A DNA stretch of 64,000 bases from Zeugodacus cucurbitae (GCF_028554725.1 NC_071668.1:47969732-48033731), one strand, 5' to 3'; shown: positions 50,519 to 64,000, counted from the stretch's first letter. The notes: generated from the sequence alone by a model not told the origin. A program made the numbers and translations.

Positions 50519-50896
50519 TATATAAATGTAAAATGTGTAAAAATAAACAATCGCCTAGCGACTTCAGACGCATTCTGCAATTATTGCTGAGAAATGCCCT
50601 CCAATTTTAATGCTCGGAAAATCTTCGAAATCGAGTAAATAAAGGCGGCGGTGCGTAAATCATTGCATTGGTGAATGCCACCAAAATTGGCGTAGTAAGT
50701 GGGTAGGGGTTTTTTTTTTAATTGTTAAACTGTTGCTGTCAAGAAGCCATTCTGTTTGTGTTTTTGTAAAGAAATATTTATTTAAAAATTTAAGAAAAAT
50801 ATACAAAAGGATATTACACTTTGGATCTTATAAATATATAAATGTAAAATTTGTAAAAATAAATAATCGCCAAGCGACTTCAGACGCATTCTGTAA

Positions 50897-52891
50897 TTAT
50901 TGTTGAGAAATGCCCTCCATTTCTAAGGCTCGGAAAATCTTAGAAATCGAGTAAATAAAGGCAGCGGTGCGTAAATCATTGCAGAGACCGAATTCATTGG
51001 CCACAATCTTAATGCCTGCCCCCGCAGTTTCCATAACTGTTTGTAGTCCTGCGTCTACAATATCCGCCTCCTTCGTACAGTCTCTTATGAGCTTTAACTT
51101 TTTGTTTGGCTTGAACTTATCCTAAATAAATAAATTAAAAAAATTCATATTAACAAATTAACTTATTTGCACGGTGGTCAAAGTTCACTTACCTCGCACT
51201 CATTCATGGAGTTAAAGATCTCGTTGATTATGGCTTTCTCGCGTTTAACATTCATTTTGCCATAAGATACATGATTGATATTCTTTAAGTACTCAAAGTA
51301 GGATACCGTTACACCGCCAGCATTGCAAAACAAATCCGGTATAATGAGTACATTCTTTTTACGTAATATTTCATCGGCAGCTGGCGTCGAAGGACCATTA
51401 GCGCCTTCTAAAATCATCTTGGCTTGTACACTGTTAGCATTTTCGACAGTGAGAACCTTTTGCGTAGAGCAAGGCATTAGTATATCGCATTTTTCACCCA
51501 ACAAACTGCCCTCTTTTTCGGTGGCTTTGGTATAGCCCTTGATTGATTTATTATTTTTTGCATAATACTCCATTAAGTCCTAAGTATATGAAGAAAATTA
51601 AAAAAATATTATCATGGAGATATTTATTTTCAATACGCCACATACCTTTGGATCTATGCCATTCTCATTTACTAGAGACACGTCAAATTCTTGAACACCG
51701 ATCAGTTTGGCACCGGCTTCCACTACAAAAACGGATGCATGGGAACCGACATTGCCAAACCCTTGTACGATCACGGTTTTATCTTTCCAACCAGTCTTCC
51801 AGCCTAATAAATCCATCCAATCTTTATCCATAATAAAACATTCAGCCGCCTTAAATAGACCACGTCCCGTGGCGGCGGTGCGACCATTTATACCGCCTAT
51901 TTCTACTGGCTTACCAGTCGTGATGGCCAATGCATCTACATCGTTATAGCCTAGAAGAACAATTTATTTGTCTATCAAGACGTTTTCTAATATTTCATAA
52001 AAAAAAATTACCAAAAGTTTTAATATATTGATCCACCAACCAACTCATCTCGCGTTGGCTGGTATTCACATCTGGTGCCGGTACATCTATACCCGGACCT
52101 ATCATATTGCGACGTAATAGCTCCATTGTATAGCGACGCGTAATTGTTTGCAATTCTTGTGCAGTATACTTCTTCGGGTCGATACGTATGCCACCCTTGG
52201 AACCACCAAACGGTACATTCACGCAAGCCGTCTTAAACGCCATCAGATAAGCTAAAGCGCGTATCTCATCGGCGTCGACGTCCATGGCAAAACGTATGCC
52301 TACAAAAGAGGAACGGATATGATCAGTCAGTTATATATATCATGCTAGACATCAGCAGTTGAAGCATTGAAAAGGAAGAACATTTTCTTGAAACACACAA
52401 CTACATGCATATATTCTAGAAAATTCGTTGAGAAATTTTTTGAATATACCAGCTTTTCTAGAAAAATAATAGCCAATAATATAATTGAACCCACCGCCTT
52501 TGAGTGGTAATCTGTGTCTAGTGTGGTGTGCGCGATAGCCGGTGATTAGCTCGTAATTGCCATCACTTCTTATTATAGGGAAGGTAACTTCCAATAGATT
52601 TGTAGTGCAGCCCATCAATTTAAGCATGGCGGAAACACGTTGTTCACGCTGTTCCTTCTTCATGTAAGGATACTTTTCCAGCTCCTTTATCATCATCGGC
52701 TCCATTAGCTGAGCGGCCGAGTGATAATAATACTCAACCATGTGTGCAAATGGTGGGTCTTTGTCTTTATTGATTTTTTCCAAATGCTTGGGCATCACGT
52801 GCTGTTCACGCGTAGCCCCAAGTCCGGTCCAGTTTAAAACTGTCTTCGATAGTGAAGATCGTAAAAGTTTACCATTTAAAAGGAAGGACAT
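50897..52891 (-). CDS. GDH-like gene copy G17, intact
   Basis: Exons: 1 at 52495-52891, 2 at 52012-52299, 3 at 51646-51950, 4 at 51193-51579, 5 at 50897-51121. Only K30Q distinguishes its protein from consensus. A mariner sits downstream in the duplicated 3'-end copy, not in this gene's own 3' UTR. Confidence 0.91.
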
Positions 52892-54081
52892 ATTGCCTTG
52901 CGATAATGCAATCCCAGTTATGATTTTTTTTTGTGTGTTTTTGTAAGAAATTTTTTGCACTCACTTTTTCGGCAATTATTTTGGTATCCGCTGATTTTGT
53001 TGTATATTGTATATATACAATTGTATTACGAATATATAAATATTCCACAATATTCAGTAAGAAAATATTTTTTGTTTATTTATTATTTGCGTCAGGTTTT
53101 TTTTTGTAATTATTTTCTTCGAGAACAAATTCAAATCGCTCCGTTCAACACAACTGTTCTTATGAAAATCTCAATATCAACTGAACTGAGAAAAATAAAT
53201 TTGACAATATTGACTGTTTATGTTTTGAAGTTTTGATTTTTTCTGTTGAAAATATGTTAATGTTAATGTTTTTTTAATGTTAATTATTTTATTCTGGCAA
53301 AAATTTTGGATTTTGGGGATCGTAAAAAATGCCGAATAATGCATAATAACCCCTACCCACTTACTACGCTATTTTTGGTGCATTTGGTGGATGGATTTTT
53401 GGTACCATTCACCACTTTTTTGGTGCATTTTGGTGCATTTGATGCATTGGCGCGTGGTGAAAAACCGATTTTTTCACGGCGCGCAAATGGGGTTATACAG
53501 GTCGTATGAGTACCATATTACCAAAAACAGAAAAACAGATATAAGGGTACCAAAAACAGAGGTAAGTGGGTAGGGGTTTTGTTTTTTAATTGTAAAACTG
53601 TTGCTGTCAAGAAGCCATTTTGTTTGTGTTTGTGTAAAGAAATATTTATTTAAAAATTGAAGAAAAATATACAAAAGGATATTACACTTTGGATCTTATA
53701 AATATATAAATGTAAAATGTGTAAAAATAAACAATCGCCTAGCGACTTCAGACGCATTCTGCAATTATTGCTGAGAAATGCCCTCCAATTCTAATGCTCG
53801 GAAAATCTTCGAAATCGAGTAAATAAAGGCGGCGGTGCGTAAATCATTGCAGTGGTGAATGCCACCAAAATTGGCGTAGTAAGTGGGTAGGGGTTTTTTT
53901 TTTTAATTGTTAAACTGTTGCTGTCAAGAAGCCATTCTGTTTGTGTTTTTGTAAAGAAATATTTATTTAAAAATTTAAGAAAAATATACAAAAGGATATT
54001 ACACTTTGGATCTTATAAATATATAAATGTAAAATTTGTAAAAATAAATAATCGCCAAGCGACTTCAGACGCATTCTGTAA
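52892..54081. other. Spacer 17 (G17 to G18)
   Basis: Inverted-repeat element 53348-53578; 3'-end copy 53562-53878; G18 3' UTR. Typical. Confidence 0.8.
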
Positions 54082-56076
54082 TTATTGTTGAGAAATGCCC
54101 TCCATTTCTAAGGCTCGGAAAATCTTAGAAATCGAGTAAATAAAGGCAGCGGTGCGTAAATCATTGCAGAGACCGAATTCATTGGCCACAATCTTAATGC
54201 CTGCCCCCGCAGTTTCCATAACTGTTTGTAGTCCTGCGTCTACAATATCCGCCTCCTTCGTACAGTCTCTTATGAGCTTTAACTTTTTGTTTGGCTTGAA
54301 CTTATCCTAAATAAATAAATTAAAAAAATTCATATTAACAAATTAACTTATTTGCACGGTGGTCAAAGTTCACTTACCTCGCACTCATTCATGGAGTTAA
54401 AGATCTCGTTGATTATGGCTTTCTCGCGTTTAACATTCATTTTGCCATAAGATACATGATTGATATTCTTTAAGTACTCAAAGTAGGATACCGTTACACC
54501 GCCAGCATTGCAAAACAAATCCGGTATAATGAGTACATTCTTTTTACGTAATATTTCATCGGCAGCTGGCGTCGAAGGACCATTAGCGCCTTCTAAAATC
54601 ATCTTGGCTTGTACACTGTTAGCATTTTCGACAGTGAGAACCTTTTGCGTAGAGCAAGGCATTAGTATATCGCATTTTTCACCCAACAAACTGCCCTCTT
54701 TTTCGGTGGCTTTGGTATAGCCCTTGATTGATTTATTATTTTTTGCATAATACTCCATTAAGTCCTAAGTATATGAAGAAAATTAAAAAAATATTATCAT
54801 GGAGATATTTATTTTCAATACGCCACATACCTTTGGATCAATGCCATTCTCATTTACTAGAGACACGTCAAATTCTTGAACACCGATCAGTTTGGCACCG
54901 GCTTCCACTACAAAAACGGATGCATGGGAACCGACATTGCCAAACCCTTGTACGATCACGGTTTTATCTTTCCAACCAGTCTTCCAGCCTAATAAATCCA
55001 TCCAATCTTTATCCATAATAAAACATTCAGCCGCCTTAAATAGACCACGTCCCGTGGCGGCGGTGCGACCATTTAAACCGCCTATTTCTACTGGCTTACC
55101 AGTCGTGATGGCCAATGCATCTACATCGTTATAGCCTAGAAGAACAATTTATTTGTCTATCAAGACGTTTTCTAATATTTCATAAAAAAAAATTACCAAA
55201 AGTTTTAATATATTGATCCACCAACCAACTCATCTCGCGTTGGCTGGTATTCACATCTGGTGCCGGTACATCTATACCCGGACCTATCATATTGCGACGT
55301 AATAGCTCCATTGTATAGCGACGCGTAATTGTTTGCAATTCTTGTGCAGTATACTTCTTCGGGTCGATACGTATGCCACCCTTGGAACCACCAAACGGTA
55401 CATTCACGCAAGCCGTCTTAAACGCCATCAGATAAGCCAAAGCGCGTATCTCATCGGCGTCGACGTCCATGGCAAAACGTATGCCTACAAAAGAGGAACG
55501 GATATTATCAGTCAGTTATATATATCATGCTAGACATCAGCAGTTGAAGCATTGAAAAGGAAGAACATTTTCTTGAAACACACAACTACATGCATATATT
55601 CTAGAAAATTCGTTGAGAAATTTTTTGAATATACCAGCTTTTCTAGAAAAATAATAGCCAATAATATAATTGAACCCACCGCCTTTGAGTGGTAATCTGT
55701 GTCTAGTGTGGTGTGCGCGATAGCCGGTGATTAGCTCGTAATTGCCATCACTTCTTATTATAGGGAAGGTAACTTCCAATAGATTTGTAGTGCAGCCCAT
55801 CAATTTAAGCATGGCGGAAACACGTTGTTCACGCTGTTCCTTCTTCATGTAAGGATACTTTTCCAGCTCCTTTATCATCATCGGCTCCATTAGCTGAGCG
55901 GCCGAGTGATAATAATACTCAACCATGTGTGCAAATGGTGGGTCTTTGTCTTTATTGATTTTTTCCAAATGCTTGGGCATCACGTGCTTTTCACGCGTAG
56001 CTCCAAGTCCGGTCCAGTTTAAAACTGTCTTCGATAGTGAAGATCGTAAAAGTTTACCATTTAAAAGGAAGGACAT
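54082..56076 (-). CDS. GDH-like gene copy G18, intact
   Basis: Exons: 1 at 55680-56076, 2 at 55197-55484, 3 at 54831-55135, 4 at 54378-54764, 5 at 54082-54306. One conservative change, I249L, in the GGINGR segment of exon 3. Confidence 0.91.
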
Positions 56077-57264
56077 ATTGCCTTGCGATAATGCAATCCC
56101 AGTTATGATTTTTTTTGTGTGTTTTTGTAAGAAATTTTTTGCACTCACTTTTTCGGCAATTATTTTGGTATCCGCTGATTTTGTTGTATATTGTATATAT
56201 ACAATTGTATTACGAATATATAAATATTCCACAATATTCAGTAAGAAAATATTTTTTGTTTATTTATTATTTGCGTCAGGTTTTTTTTTGTAATTATTTT
56301 CTTCGAGAACAAATTCAAATCGCTCCGTTCAACACAACTGTTCTTATGAAAATCTCAATATCAACTGAACTGAGAAAAATAAATTTGACAATATTGACTG
56401 TTTATGTTTTGAAGTTTTGATTTTTTCTGTTGAAAATATGTTAATGTTAATGTTTTTTTAATGTTAATTATTTTATTCTGGCAAAAATTTTGGATTTTGG
56501 GGATCGTAAAAAATGACGAATAATGCATAATAACCCCTACCCACTTACTACGCTATTTTTGGTGCATTTGGTGGATGGATTTTTGGTACCATTCACCACT
56601 TTTTTGGTGCATTTTGGTGCATTTGATGCATTGGCGCGTGGTGAAAAACCGATTTTTTCACGGCGCGCAAATGGGGTTATACAGGTCGTATGAGTACCAT
56701 ATTACCAAAAACAGAAAAACAGATATAAGGGTACCAAAAACAGAGGTAAGTGGGTAGGGGTTTTGTTTTTTAATTGTAAAACTGTTGCTGTCAAGAAGCC
56801 ATTTTGTTTGTGTTTGTGTAAAGAAATATTTATTTAAAAATTGAAGAAAAATATACAAAAGGATATTACACTTTGGATCTTATAAATATATAAATGTAAA
56901 ATGTGTAAAAATAAACAATCGCCTAGCGACTTCAGACGCATTCTGCAATTATTGCTGAGAAATGCCCTCCAATTCTAATGCTCGGAAAATCTTCGAAATC
57001 GAGTAAATAAAGGCGGCGGTGCGTAAATCATTGCAGTGGTGAATGCCACCAAAATTGGCGTAGTAAGTGGGTAGGGGTTTTTTTTTTAATTGTTAAACTG
57101 TTGCTGTCAAGAAGCCATTCTGTTTGTGTTTTTGTAAAGAAATATTTATTTAAAAATTTAAGAAAAATATACAAAAGGATATTACACTTTGGATCTTATA
57201 AATATATAAATGTAAAATTTGTAAAAATAAATAATCGCCAAGCGACTTCAGACGCATTCTGTAA
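56077..57264. other. Spacer 18 (G18 to G19)
   Basis: Inverted-repeat element 56532-56762; 3'-end copy 56746-57062; G19 3' UTR. Typical. Confidence 0.8.
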
Positions 57265-59259
57265 TTATTGTTGAGAAATGCCCTCCATTTCTAAGGCTCG
57301 GAAAATCTTAGAAATCGAGTAAATAAAGGCAGCGGTGCGTAAATCATTGCAGAGACCGAATTCATTGGCCACAATCTTAATGCCTGCCCCCGCAGTTTCC
57401 ATAACTGTTTGTAGTCCTGCGTCTACAATATCCGCCTCCTTCGTACAGTCTCTTATGAGCTTTAACTTTTTGTTTGGCTTGAACTTATCCTAAATAAATA
57501 AATTAAAAAAATTCATATTAACAAATTAACTTATTTGCACGGTGGTCAAAGTTCACTTACCTCGCACTCATTCATGGAGTTAAAGATCTCGTTGATTATG
57601 GCTTTCTCGCGTTTAACATTCATTTTGCCATAAGATACATGATTGATATTCTTTAAGTACTCAAAGTAGGATACCGTTACACCGCCAGCATTGCAAAACA
57701 AATCCGGTATAATGAGTACATTCTTTTTACGTAATATTTCATCGGCAGCTGGCGTCGAAGGACCATTAGCGCCTTCTAAAATCATCTTGGCTTGTACACT
57801 GTTAGCATTTTCGACAGTGAGAACCTTTTGCGTAGAGCAAGGCATTAGTATATCGCATTTTTCACCCAACAAACTGCCCTCTTTTTCGGTGGCTTTGGTA
57901 TAGCCCTTGATTGATTTATTATTTTTTGCATAATACTCCATTAAGTCCTAAGTATATGAAGAAAATTAAAAAAATATTATCATGGAGATATTTATTTTCA
58001 ATACGCCACATACCTTTGGATCAATGCCATTCTCATTTACTAGAGACACGTCAAATTCTTGAACACCGATCAGTTTGGCACCGGCTTCCACTACAAAAAC
58101 GGATGCATGGGAACCGACATTGCCAAACCCTTGTACGATCACGGTTTTATCTTTCCAACCAGTCTTCCAGCCTAATAAATCCATCCAATCTTTATCCATA
58201 ATAAAACATTCAGCCGCCTTAAATAGACCACGTCCCGTGGCGGCGGTGCGACCATTTATACCGCCTATTTCTACTGGCTTACCAGTCGTGATGGCCAATG
58301 CATCTACATCGTTATAGCCTAGAAGAACAATTTATTTGTCTATCAAGACGTTTTCTAATATTTCATAAAAAAAAATTACCAAAAGTTTTAATATATTGAT
58401 CCACCAACCAACTCATCTCGCGTTGGCTGGTATTCACATCTGGTGCCGGTACATCTATACCCGGACCTATCATATTGCGACGTAATAGCTCCATTGTATA
58501 GCGACGCGTAATTGTTTGCAATTCTTGTGCAGTATACTTCTTCGGGTCGATACGTATGCCACCCTTGGAACCACCAAACGGTACATTCACGCAAGCCGTC
58601 TTAAACGCCATCAGATAAGCCAAAGCGCGTATCTCATCGGCGTCGACGTCCATGGCAAAACGTATGCCTACAAAAGAGGAACGGATATTATCAGTCAGTT
58701 ATATATATCATGCTAGACATCAGCAGTTGAAGCATTGAAAAGGAAGAACATTTTCTTGAAACACACAACTACATGCATATATTCTAGAAAATTCGTTGAG
58801 AAATTTTTTGAATATACCAGCTTTTCTAGAAAAATAATAGCCAATAATATAATTGAACCCACCGCCTTTGAGTGGTAATCTGTGTCTAGTGTGGTGTGCG
58901 CGATAGCCGGTGATTAGCTCGTAATTGCCATCACTTCTTATTATAGGGAAGGTAACTTCCAATAGATTTGTAGTGCAGCCCATCAATTTAAGCATGGCGG
59001 AAACACGTTGTTCACGCTGTTCCTTCTTCATGTAAGGATACTTTTCCAGCTCCTTTATCATCATCGGCTCCATTAGCTGAGCGGCCGAGTGATAATAATA
59101 CTCAACCATGTGTGCAAATGGTGGGTCTTTGTCTTTATTGATTTTTTCCAAATGCTTGGGCATCACGTGCTTTTCACGCGTAGCCCCAAGTCCGGTCCAG
59201 TTTAAAACTGTCTTCGATAGTGAAGATCGTAAAAGTTTACCATTTAAAAGGAAGGACAT
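57265..59259 (-). CDS. GDH-like gene copy G19, intact
   Basis: Exons: 1 at 58863-59259, 2 at 58380-58667, 3 at 58014-58318, 4 at 57561-57947, 5 at 57265-57489. Consensus protein. Its 5' leader has several private changes (59317-59392), including an altered TATA-like palindrome. Confidence 0.92.
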
Positions 59260-60456
59260 ATTGCCTTGCGATAATGCAATCCCAGTTATGATTTTTTTTT
59301 GTGTGTTTTTGTAAGACATTTTTTGCACTCACTTTTTTGGCAATTATTTTGGTATCCGCTGATTTTGTTGTATATTGTATGTATATGTATACAATTGTAT
59401 TACGAATATATAAATATTCCACAATATTCAGTAAGAAAATATTTTTTGTTTATTTATTATTTGCGTCAGGTTTTTTTTTGTAATTATATTCTTCGAGAAC
59501 AAATTCAAATCGCTCCGTTCAACACAACTGTTCTTATGAAAATCTCAATATCAACTGAACTGAGAAAAATAAATTTGACAATATTGACTGTTTATGTTTT
59601 GAAGTTTTGATTTTTTCTGTTGAAAATATGTTAATGTTAATGTTTTTTTAATGTTAATTATTTTATTCTGGCAAAAATTTTGGATTTTGGGGATCGTAAA
59701 AAATGACGAATAATGCATAATAACCCCTACCCACTTACTACGCTATTTTTGGTGCATTTGGTGGATGGATTTTTGGTACCATTCACCACTTTTTTGGTGC
59801 ATTTTGGTGCATTTGATGCATTGACGCGTGGTGAAAAACCGATTTTTTCACGGCGCGCAAATGGGGTTATACAGGTCGGTACAGGTACCATATTACCAAA
59901 AACAGAAAAACAGATATAAGGGTACCAAAAACAGAGGTAAGTGGGTAGGGGTTTTGTTTTTTAATTGTAAAACTGTTGCTGTCAAGAAGCCATTTTGTTT
60001 GTGTTTGTGTAAAGAAATATTTATTTAAAAATTGAAGAAAAATATACAAAAGGATATTACACTTTGGATCTTATAAATATATAAATGTAAAATGTGTAAA
60101 AATAAACAATCGCCTAGCGACTTCAGACGCATTCTGCAATTATTGCTGAGAAATGCCCTCCAATTCTAATGCTCGGAAAATCTTCGAAATCGAGTAAATA
60201 AAGGCGGCGGTGCGTAAATCATTGCAGTGGTGAATGCCACCAAAATTGGCGTAGTAAGTGGGTAGGGGTTTTTTTTTTTAATTGTTAAACTGTTGCTGTC
60301 AAGAAGCCATTCTGTTTGTGTTTTTGTAAAGAAATATTTATTTAAAAATTTAAGAAAAATATACAAAAGGATATTACACTTTGGATCTTATAAATATATA
60401 AATGTAAAATTTGTAAAAATAAATAATCGCCAAGCGACTTCAGACGCATTCTGTAA
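59260..60456. other. Spacer 19 (G19 to G20)
   Basis: Inverted-repeat element 59722-59953, with a private GGTACAGGTACC rearrangement near 59879; 3'-end copy 59937-60253; G20 3' UTR. The leader has a TATATG expansion near 59380. Confidence 0.8.
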
Positions 60457-62451
60457 TTATTGTTGAGAAATGCCCTCCATTTCTAAGGCTCGGAAAATCT
60501 TAGAAATCGAGTAAATAAAGGCAGCGGTGCGTAAATCATTGCAGAGACCGAATTCATTGGCCACAATCTTAATGCCTGCCCCCGCAGTTTCCATAACTGT
60601 TTGTAGTCCTGCGTCTACAATATCCGCCTCCTTCGTACAGTCTCTTATGAGCTTTAACTTTTTGTTTGGCTTGAACTTATCCTAAATAAATAAATTAAAA
60701 AAATTCATATTAACAAATTAACTTATTTGCACGGTGGTCAAAGTTCACTTACCTCGCACTCATTCATGGAGTTAAAGATCTCGTTGATTATGGCTTTCTC
60801 GCGTTTAACATTCATTTTGCCATAAGATACATGATTGATATTCTTTAAGTACTCAAAGTAGGATACCGTTACACCGCCAGCATTGCAAAACAAATCCGGT
60901 ATAATGAGTACATTCTTTTTACGTAATATTTCATCGGCAGCTGGCGTCGAAGGACCATTAGCGCCTTCTAAAATCATCTTGGCTTGTACACTGTTAGCAT
61001 TTTCGACAGTGAGAACCTTTTGCGTAGAGCAAGGCATTAGTATATCGCATTTTTCACCCAACAAACTGCCCTCTTTTTCGGTGGCTTTGGTATAGCCCTT
61101 GATTGATTTATTATTTTTTGCATAATACTCCATTAAGTCCTAAGTATATGAAGAAAATTAAAAAAATATTATCATGGAGATATTTATTTTTAATACGCCA
61201 CATACCTTTGGATCAATGCCATTCTCATTTACTAGAGACACGTCAAATTCTTGAACACCGATCAGTTTGGCACCGGCTTCCACTACAAAAACGGATGCAT
61301 GGGAACCGACATTGCCAAACCCTTGTACGATCACGGTTTTATCTTTCCAACCAGTCTTCCAGCCTAATAAATCCATCCAATCTTTATCCATAATAAAACA
61401 TTCAGCCGCCTTAAATAGACCACGTCCCGTGGCGGCGGTGCGACCATTTATACCGCCTATTTCTACTGGCTTACCAGTCGTGATGGCCAATGCATCTACA
61501 TCGTTATAGCCTAGAAGAACAATTTATTTGTCTATCAAGACGTTTTCTAATATTTCATAAAAAAAAATTACCAAAATTTTTAATATATTGATCCACCAAC
61601 CAACTCATCTCGCGTTGGCTGGTATTCACATCTGGTGCCGGTACATCTATACCCGGACCTATCATATTGCGACGTAATAGCTCCATTGTATAGCGACGCG
61701 TAATTGTTTGCAATTCTTGTGCAGTATACTTCTTCGGGTCGATACGTATGCCACCCTTGGAACCACCAAACGGTACATTCACGCAAGCCGTCTTAAACGC
61801 CATCAGATAAGCCAAAGCGCGTATCTCATCGGCGTCGACGTCCATGGCAAAACGTATGCCTACAAAAGAGGAACGGATATTATCAGTCAGTTATATATAT
61901 CATGCTAGACATCAGCAGTTGAAGCATTGAAAAGGAAGAACATTTTCTTGAAACACACAACTACATGCATATATTCTAGAAAATTCGTTGAGAAATTTTT
62001 TGAATATACCAGCTTTTCTAGAAAAATAATAGCCAATAATATAATTGAACCCACCGCCTTTGAGTGGTAATCTGTGTCTAGTGTGGTGTGCGCGATAGCC
62101 GGTGATTAGCTCGTAATTGCCATCACTTCTTATTATAGGGAAGGTAACTTCCAATAGATTTGTAGTGCAGCCCATCAATTTAAGCATGGCGGAAACACGT
62201 TGTTCACGCTGTTCCTTCTTCATGTAAGGATACTTTTCCAGCTCCTTTATCATCATCGGCTCCATTAGCTGAGCGGCCGAGTGATAATAATACTCAACCA
62301 TGTGTGCAAATGGTGGGTCTTTGTCTTTATTGATTTTTTCCAAATGCTTGGGCATCACGTGCTTTTCACGCGTAGCTCCAAGTCCGGTCCAGTTTAAAAC
62401 TGTCTTCGATAGTGAAGATCGTAAAAGTTTACCATTTAAAAGGAAGGACAT
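60457..62451 (-). CDS. GDH-like gene copy G20, intact
   Basis: Exons: 1 at 62055-62451, 2 at 61572-61859, 3 at 61206-61510, 4 at 60753-61139, 5 at 60457-60681. One change, T227N, next to the exon 2 donor; the donor itself is unchanged. Confidence 0.91.
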
Positions 62452-63639
62452 ATTGCCTTGCGATAATGCAATCCCAGTTATGATTTTTTTTGTGTGTTTT
62501 TGTAAGAAATTTTTTGCACTCACTTTTTCGGCAATTATTTTGGTATCCGCTGATTTTGTTGTATATTGTATATATACAATTGTATTACGAATATATAAAT
62601 ATTCCACAATATTCAGTAAGAAAATATTTTTTGTTTATTTATTATTTGCGTCAGGTTTTTTTTTGTAATTATTTTCTTCGAGAACAAATTCAAATCGCTC
62701 CGTTCAACACAACTGTTCTTATGAAAATCTCAATATCAACTGAACTGAGAAAAATAAATTTGACAATATTGACTGTTTATGTTTTGAAGTTTTGATTTTT
62801 TCTGTTGAAAATATGTTAATGTTAATGTTTTTTTAATGTTAATTATTTTATTCTGGCAAAAATTTTGGATTTTGGGGATCGTAAAAAATGACGAATAATG
62901 CATAATAACCCCTACCCACTTACTACGCTATTTTTGGTGCATTTGGTGGATGGATTTTTGGTACCATTCACCACTTTTTTGGTGCATTTTGGTGCATTTG
63001 ATGCATTGGCGCGTGGTGAAAAACCGATTTTTTCACGGCGCGCAAATGGGGTTATACAGGTCGTATGAGTACCATATTACCAAAAACAGAAAAACAGATA
63101 TAAGGGTACCAAAAACAGAGGTAAGTGGGTAGGGGTTTTGTTTTTTAATTGTAAAACTGTTGCTGTCAAGAAGCCATTTTGTTTGTGTTTGTGTAAAGAA
63201 ATATTTATTTAAAAATTGAAGAAAAATATACAAAAGGATATTACACTTTGGATCTTATAAATATATAAATGTAAAATGTGTAAAAATAAACAATCGCCTA
63301 GCGACTTCAGACGCATTCTGCAATTATTGCTGAGAAATGCCCTCCAATTCTAATGCTCGGAAAATCTTCGAAATCGAGTAAATAAAGGCGGCGGTGCGTA
63401 AATCATTGCAGTGGTGAATGCCACCAAAATTGGCGTAGTAAGTGGGTAGGGGTTTTTTTTTTAATTGTTAAACTGTTGCTGTCAAGAAGCCATTCTGTTT
63501 GTGTTTTTGTAAAGAAATATTTATTTAAAAATTTAAGAAAAATATACAAAAGGATATTACACTTTGGATCTTATAAATATATAAATGTAAAATTTGTAAA
63601 AATAAATAATCGCCAAGCGACTTCAGACGCATTCTGTAA
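62452..63639. other. Spacer 20 (G20 to G21)
   Basis: Inverted-repeat element 62907-63137; 3'-end copy 63121-63437; G21 3' UTR. Typical. Confidence 0.8.
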
Positions 63640-64000
63640 TTATTGTTGAGAAATGCCCTCCATTTCTAAGGCTCGGAAAATCTTAGAAATCGAGTAAATA
63701 AAGGCAGCGGTGCGTAAATCATTGCAGAGACCGAATTCATTGGCCACAATCTTAATGCCTGCCCCCGCAGTTTCCATAACTGTTTGTAGTCCTGCGTCTA
63801 CAATATCCGCCTCCTTCGTACAGTCTCTTATGAGCTTTAACTTTTTGTTTGGCTTGAACTTATCCTAAATAAATAAATTAAAAAAATTCATATTAACAAA
63901 TTAACTTATTTGCACGGTGGTCAAAGTTCACTTACCTCGCACTCATTCATGGAGTTAAAGATCTCGTTGATTATGGCTTTCTCGCGTTTAACATTCATTT
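63640..64000 (-). CDS. GDH-like gene copy G21, partial (exon 5 and end of exon 4)
   Basis: Exon 5 at 63640-63864 is complete with a TAA stop; exon 4 runs from 63936 past the right edge. Its presence shows that the array continues beyond the window. Confidence 0.9.

Larger units (their letters stand above)
48760..50896. other. Spacer 16 (G16 to G17), with mariner insertion
   Basis: Inverted-repeat element 49216-49446; the 3'-end copy (49430-50694) is split by a mariner at 49573-50518; G17 3' UTR follows. Removing the mariner and one TA restores the normal 317-bp segment. Confidence 0.8.

Noticed and set aside
1..64000. Array as an assembly artefact
   Set aside because: Units differ by SNPs, indels, two distinct transposon insertions, a fusion and deletions, which collapsed or looped assembly would not invent; long-read confirmation would still be useful.
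1..64000. CRISPR-like regular repeats
   Set aside because: The repeats are 3-kb eukaryotic gene units or A/T-rich satellites; there is no short-repeat and spacer pattern and no cas gene.

Overview
The window is eukaryotic, almost certainly insect and most likely dipteran DNA. Evidence for this is the five-exon genes with 61-71 bp introns (plus one of 195 bp) and GT-AG borders, the arthropod-type TCAGTT initiator with a correctly spaced DPE, a mariner of the DD41D class, and the 3' end of an insect-type LINE. The species cannot be fixed from sequence alone; a tephritid or related fly is my guess.

Nearly everything is one tandem array. A minus-strand gene for a divergent mitochondrial glutamate dehydrogenase (GDH; 533 codons, five coding exons) is repeated head-to-tail. 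The normal period is about 3,183 bp, with a short class of about 2,860 bp. I count 21 copies, G1 to G21 from left to right: G1 and G21 are cut by the window edges; G2-G6, G10, G12, G14 and G16-G20 (13 copies) look intact; G8 and G7 are fused in frame into one 1,017-codon gene; G9 has a nonsense mutation in exon 3; G11, G13 and G15 share a 29-bp deletion that removes the splice acceptor of exon 2. Copies differ by scattered substitutions and short indels.

Each spacer has the same order, left to right on the + strand: the 5' flank and promoter of the gene on its left, a 231-bp element with perfect 17-bp terminal inverted repeats, in most units a 317-bp extra copy of the gene's 3' end (distal 3' UTR plus the last 28 codons), then the true 3' UTR of the gene on its right. 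Three spacers carry more. Spacer 4 has a 463-bp 5'-truncated LINE with a 13-bp target duplication. Spacer 16 has a 946-bp internally deleted mariner. Spacer 15 has a 1.7-kb block of satellite-like repeats that looks like a longer, foldback-like form of the 231-bp element.

The array shows several layers of recent turnover: pairwise amplification (G8/G9), a 6,018-bp two-gene higher-order repeat (G10-G11 and G12-G13), collapse or conversion between the two 3'-end copies, and mosaic genes (G15). GDH makes homohexamers, so products of different copies could co-assemble. Divergence from ordinary animal GDH, a slightly shortened antenna and the amplification recall testis-expressed GDH paralogues and ampliconic sex-chromosome genes, but that is inference. 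No RNA genes, CRISPR arrays or bacterial features were seen.
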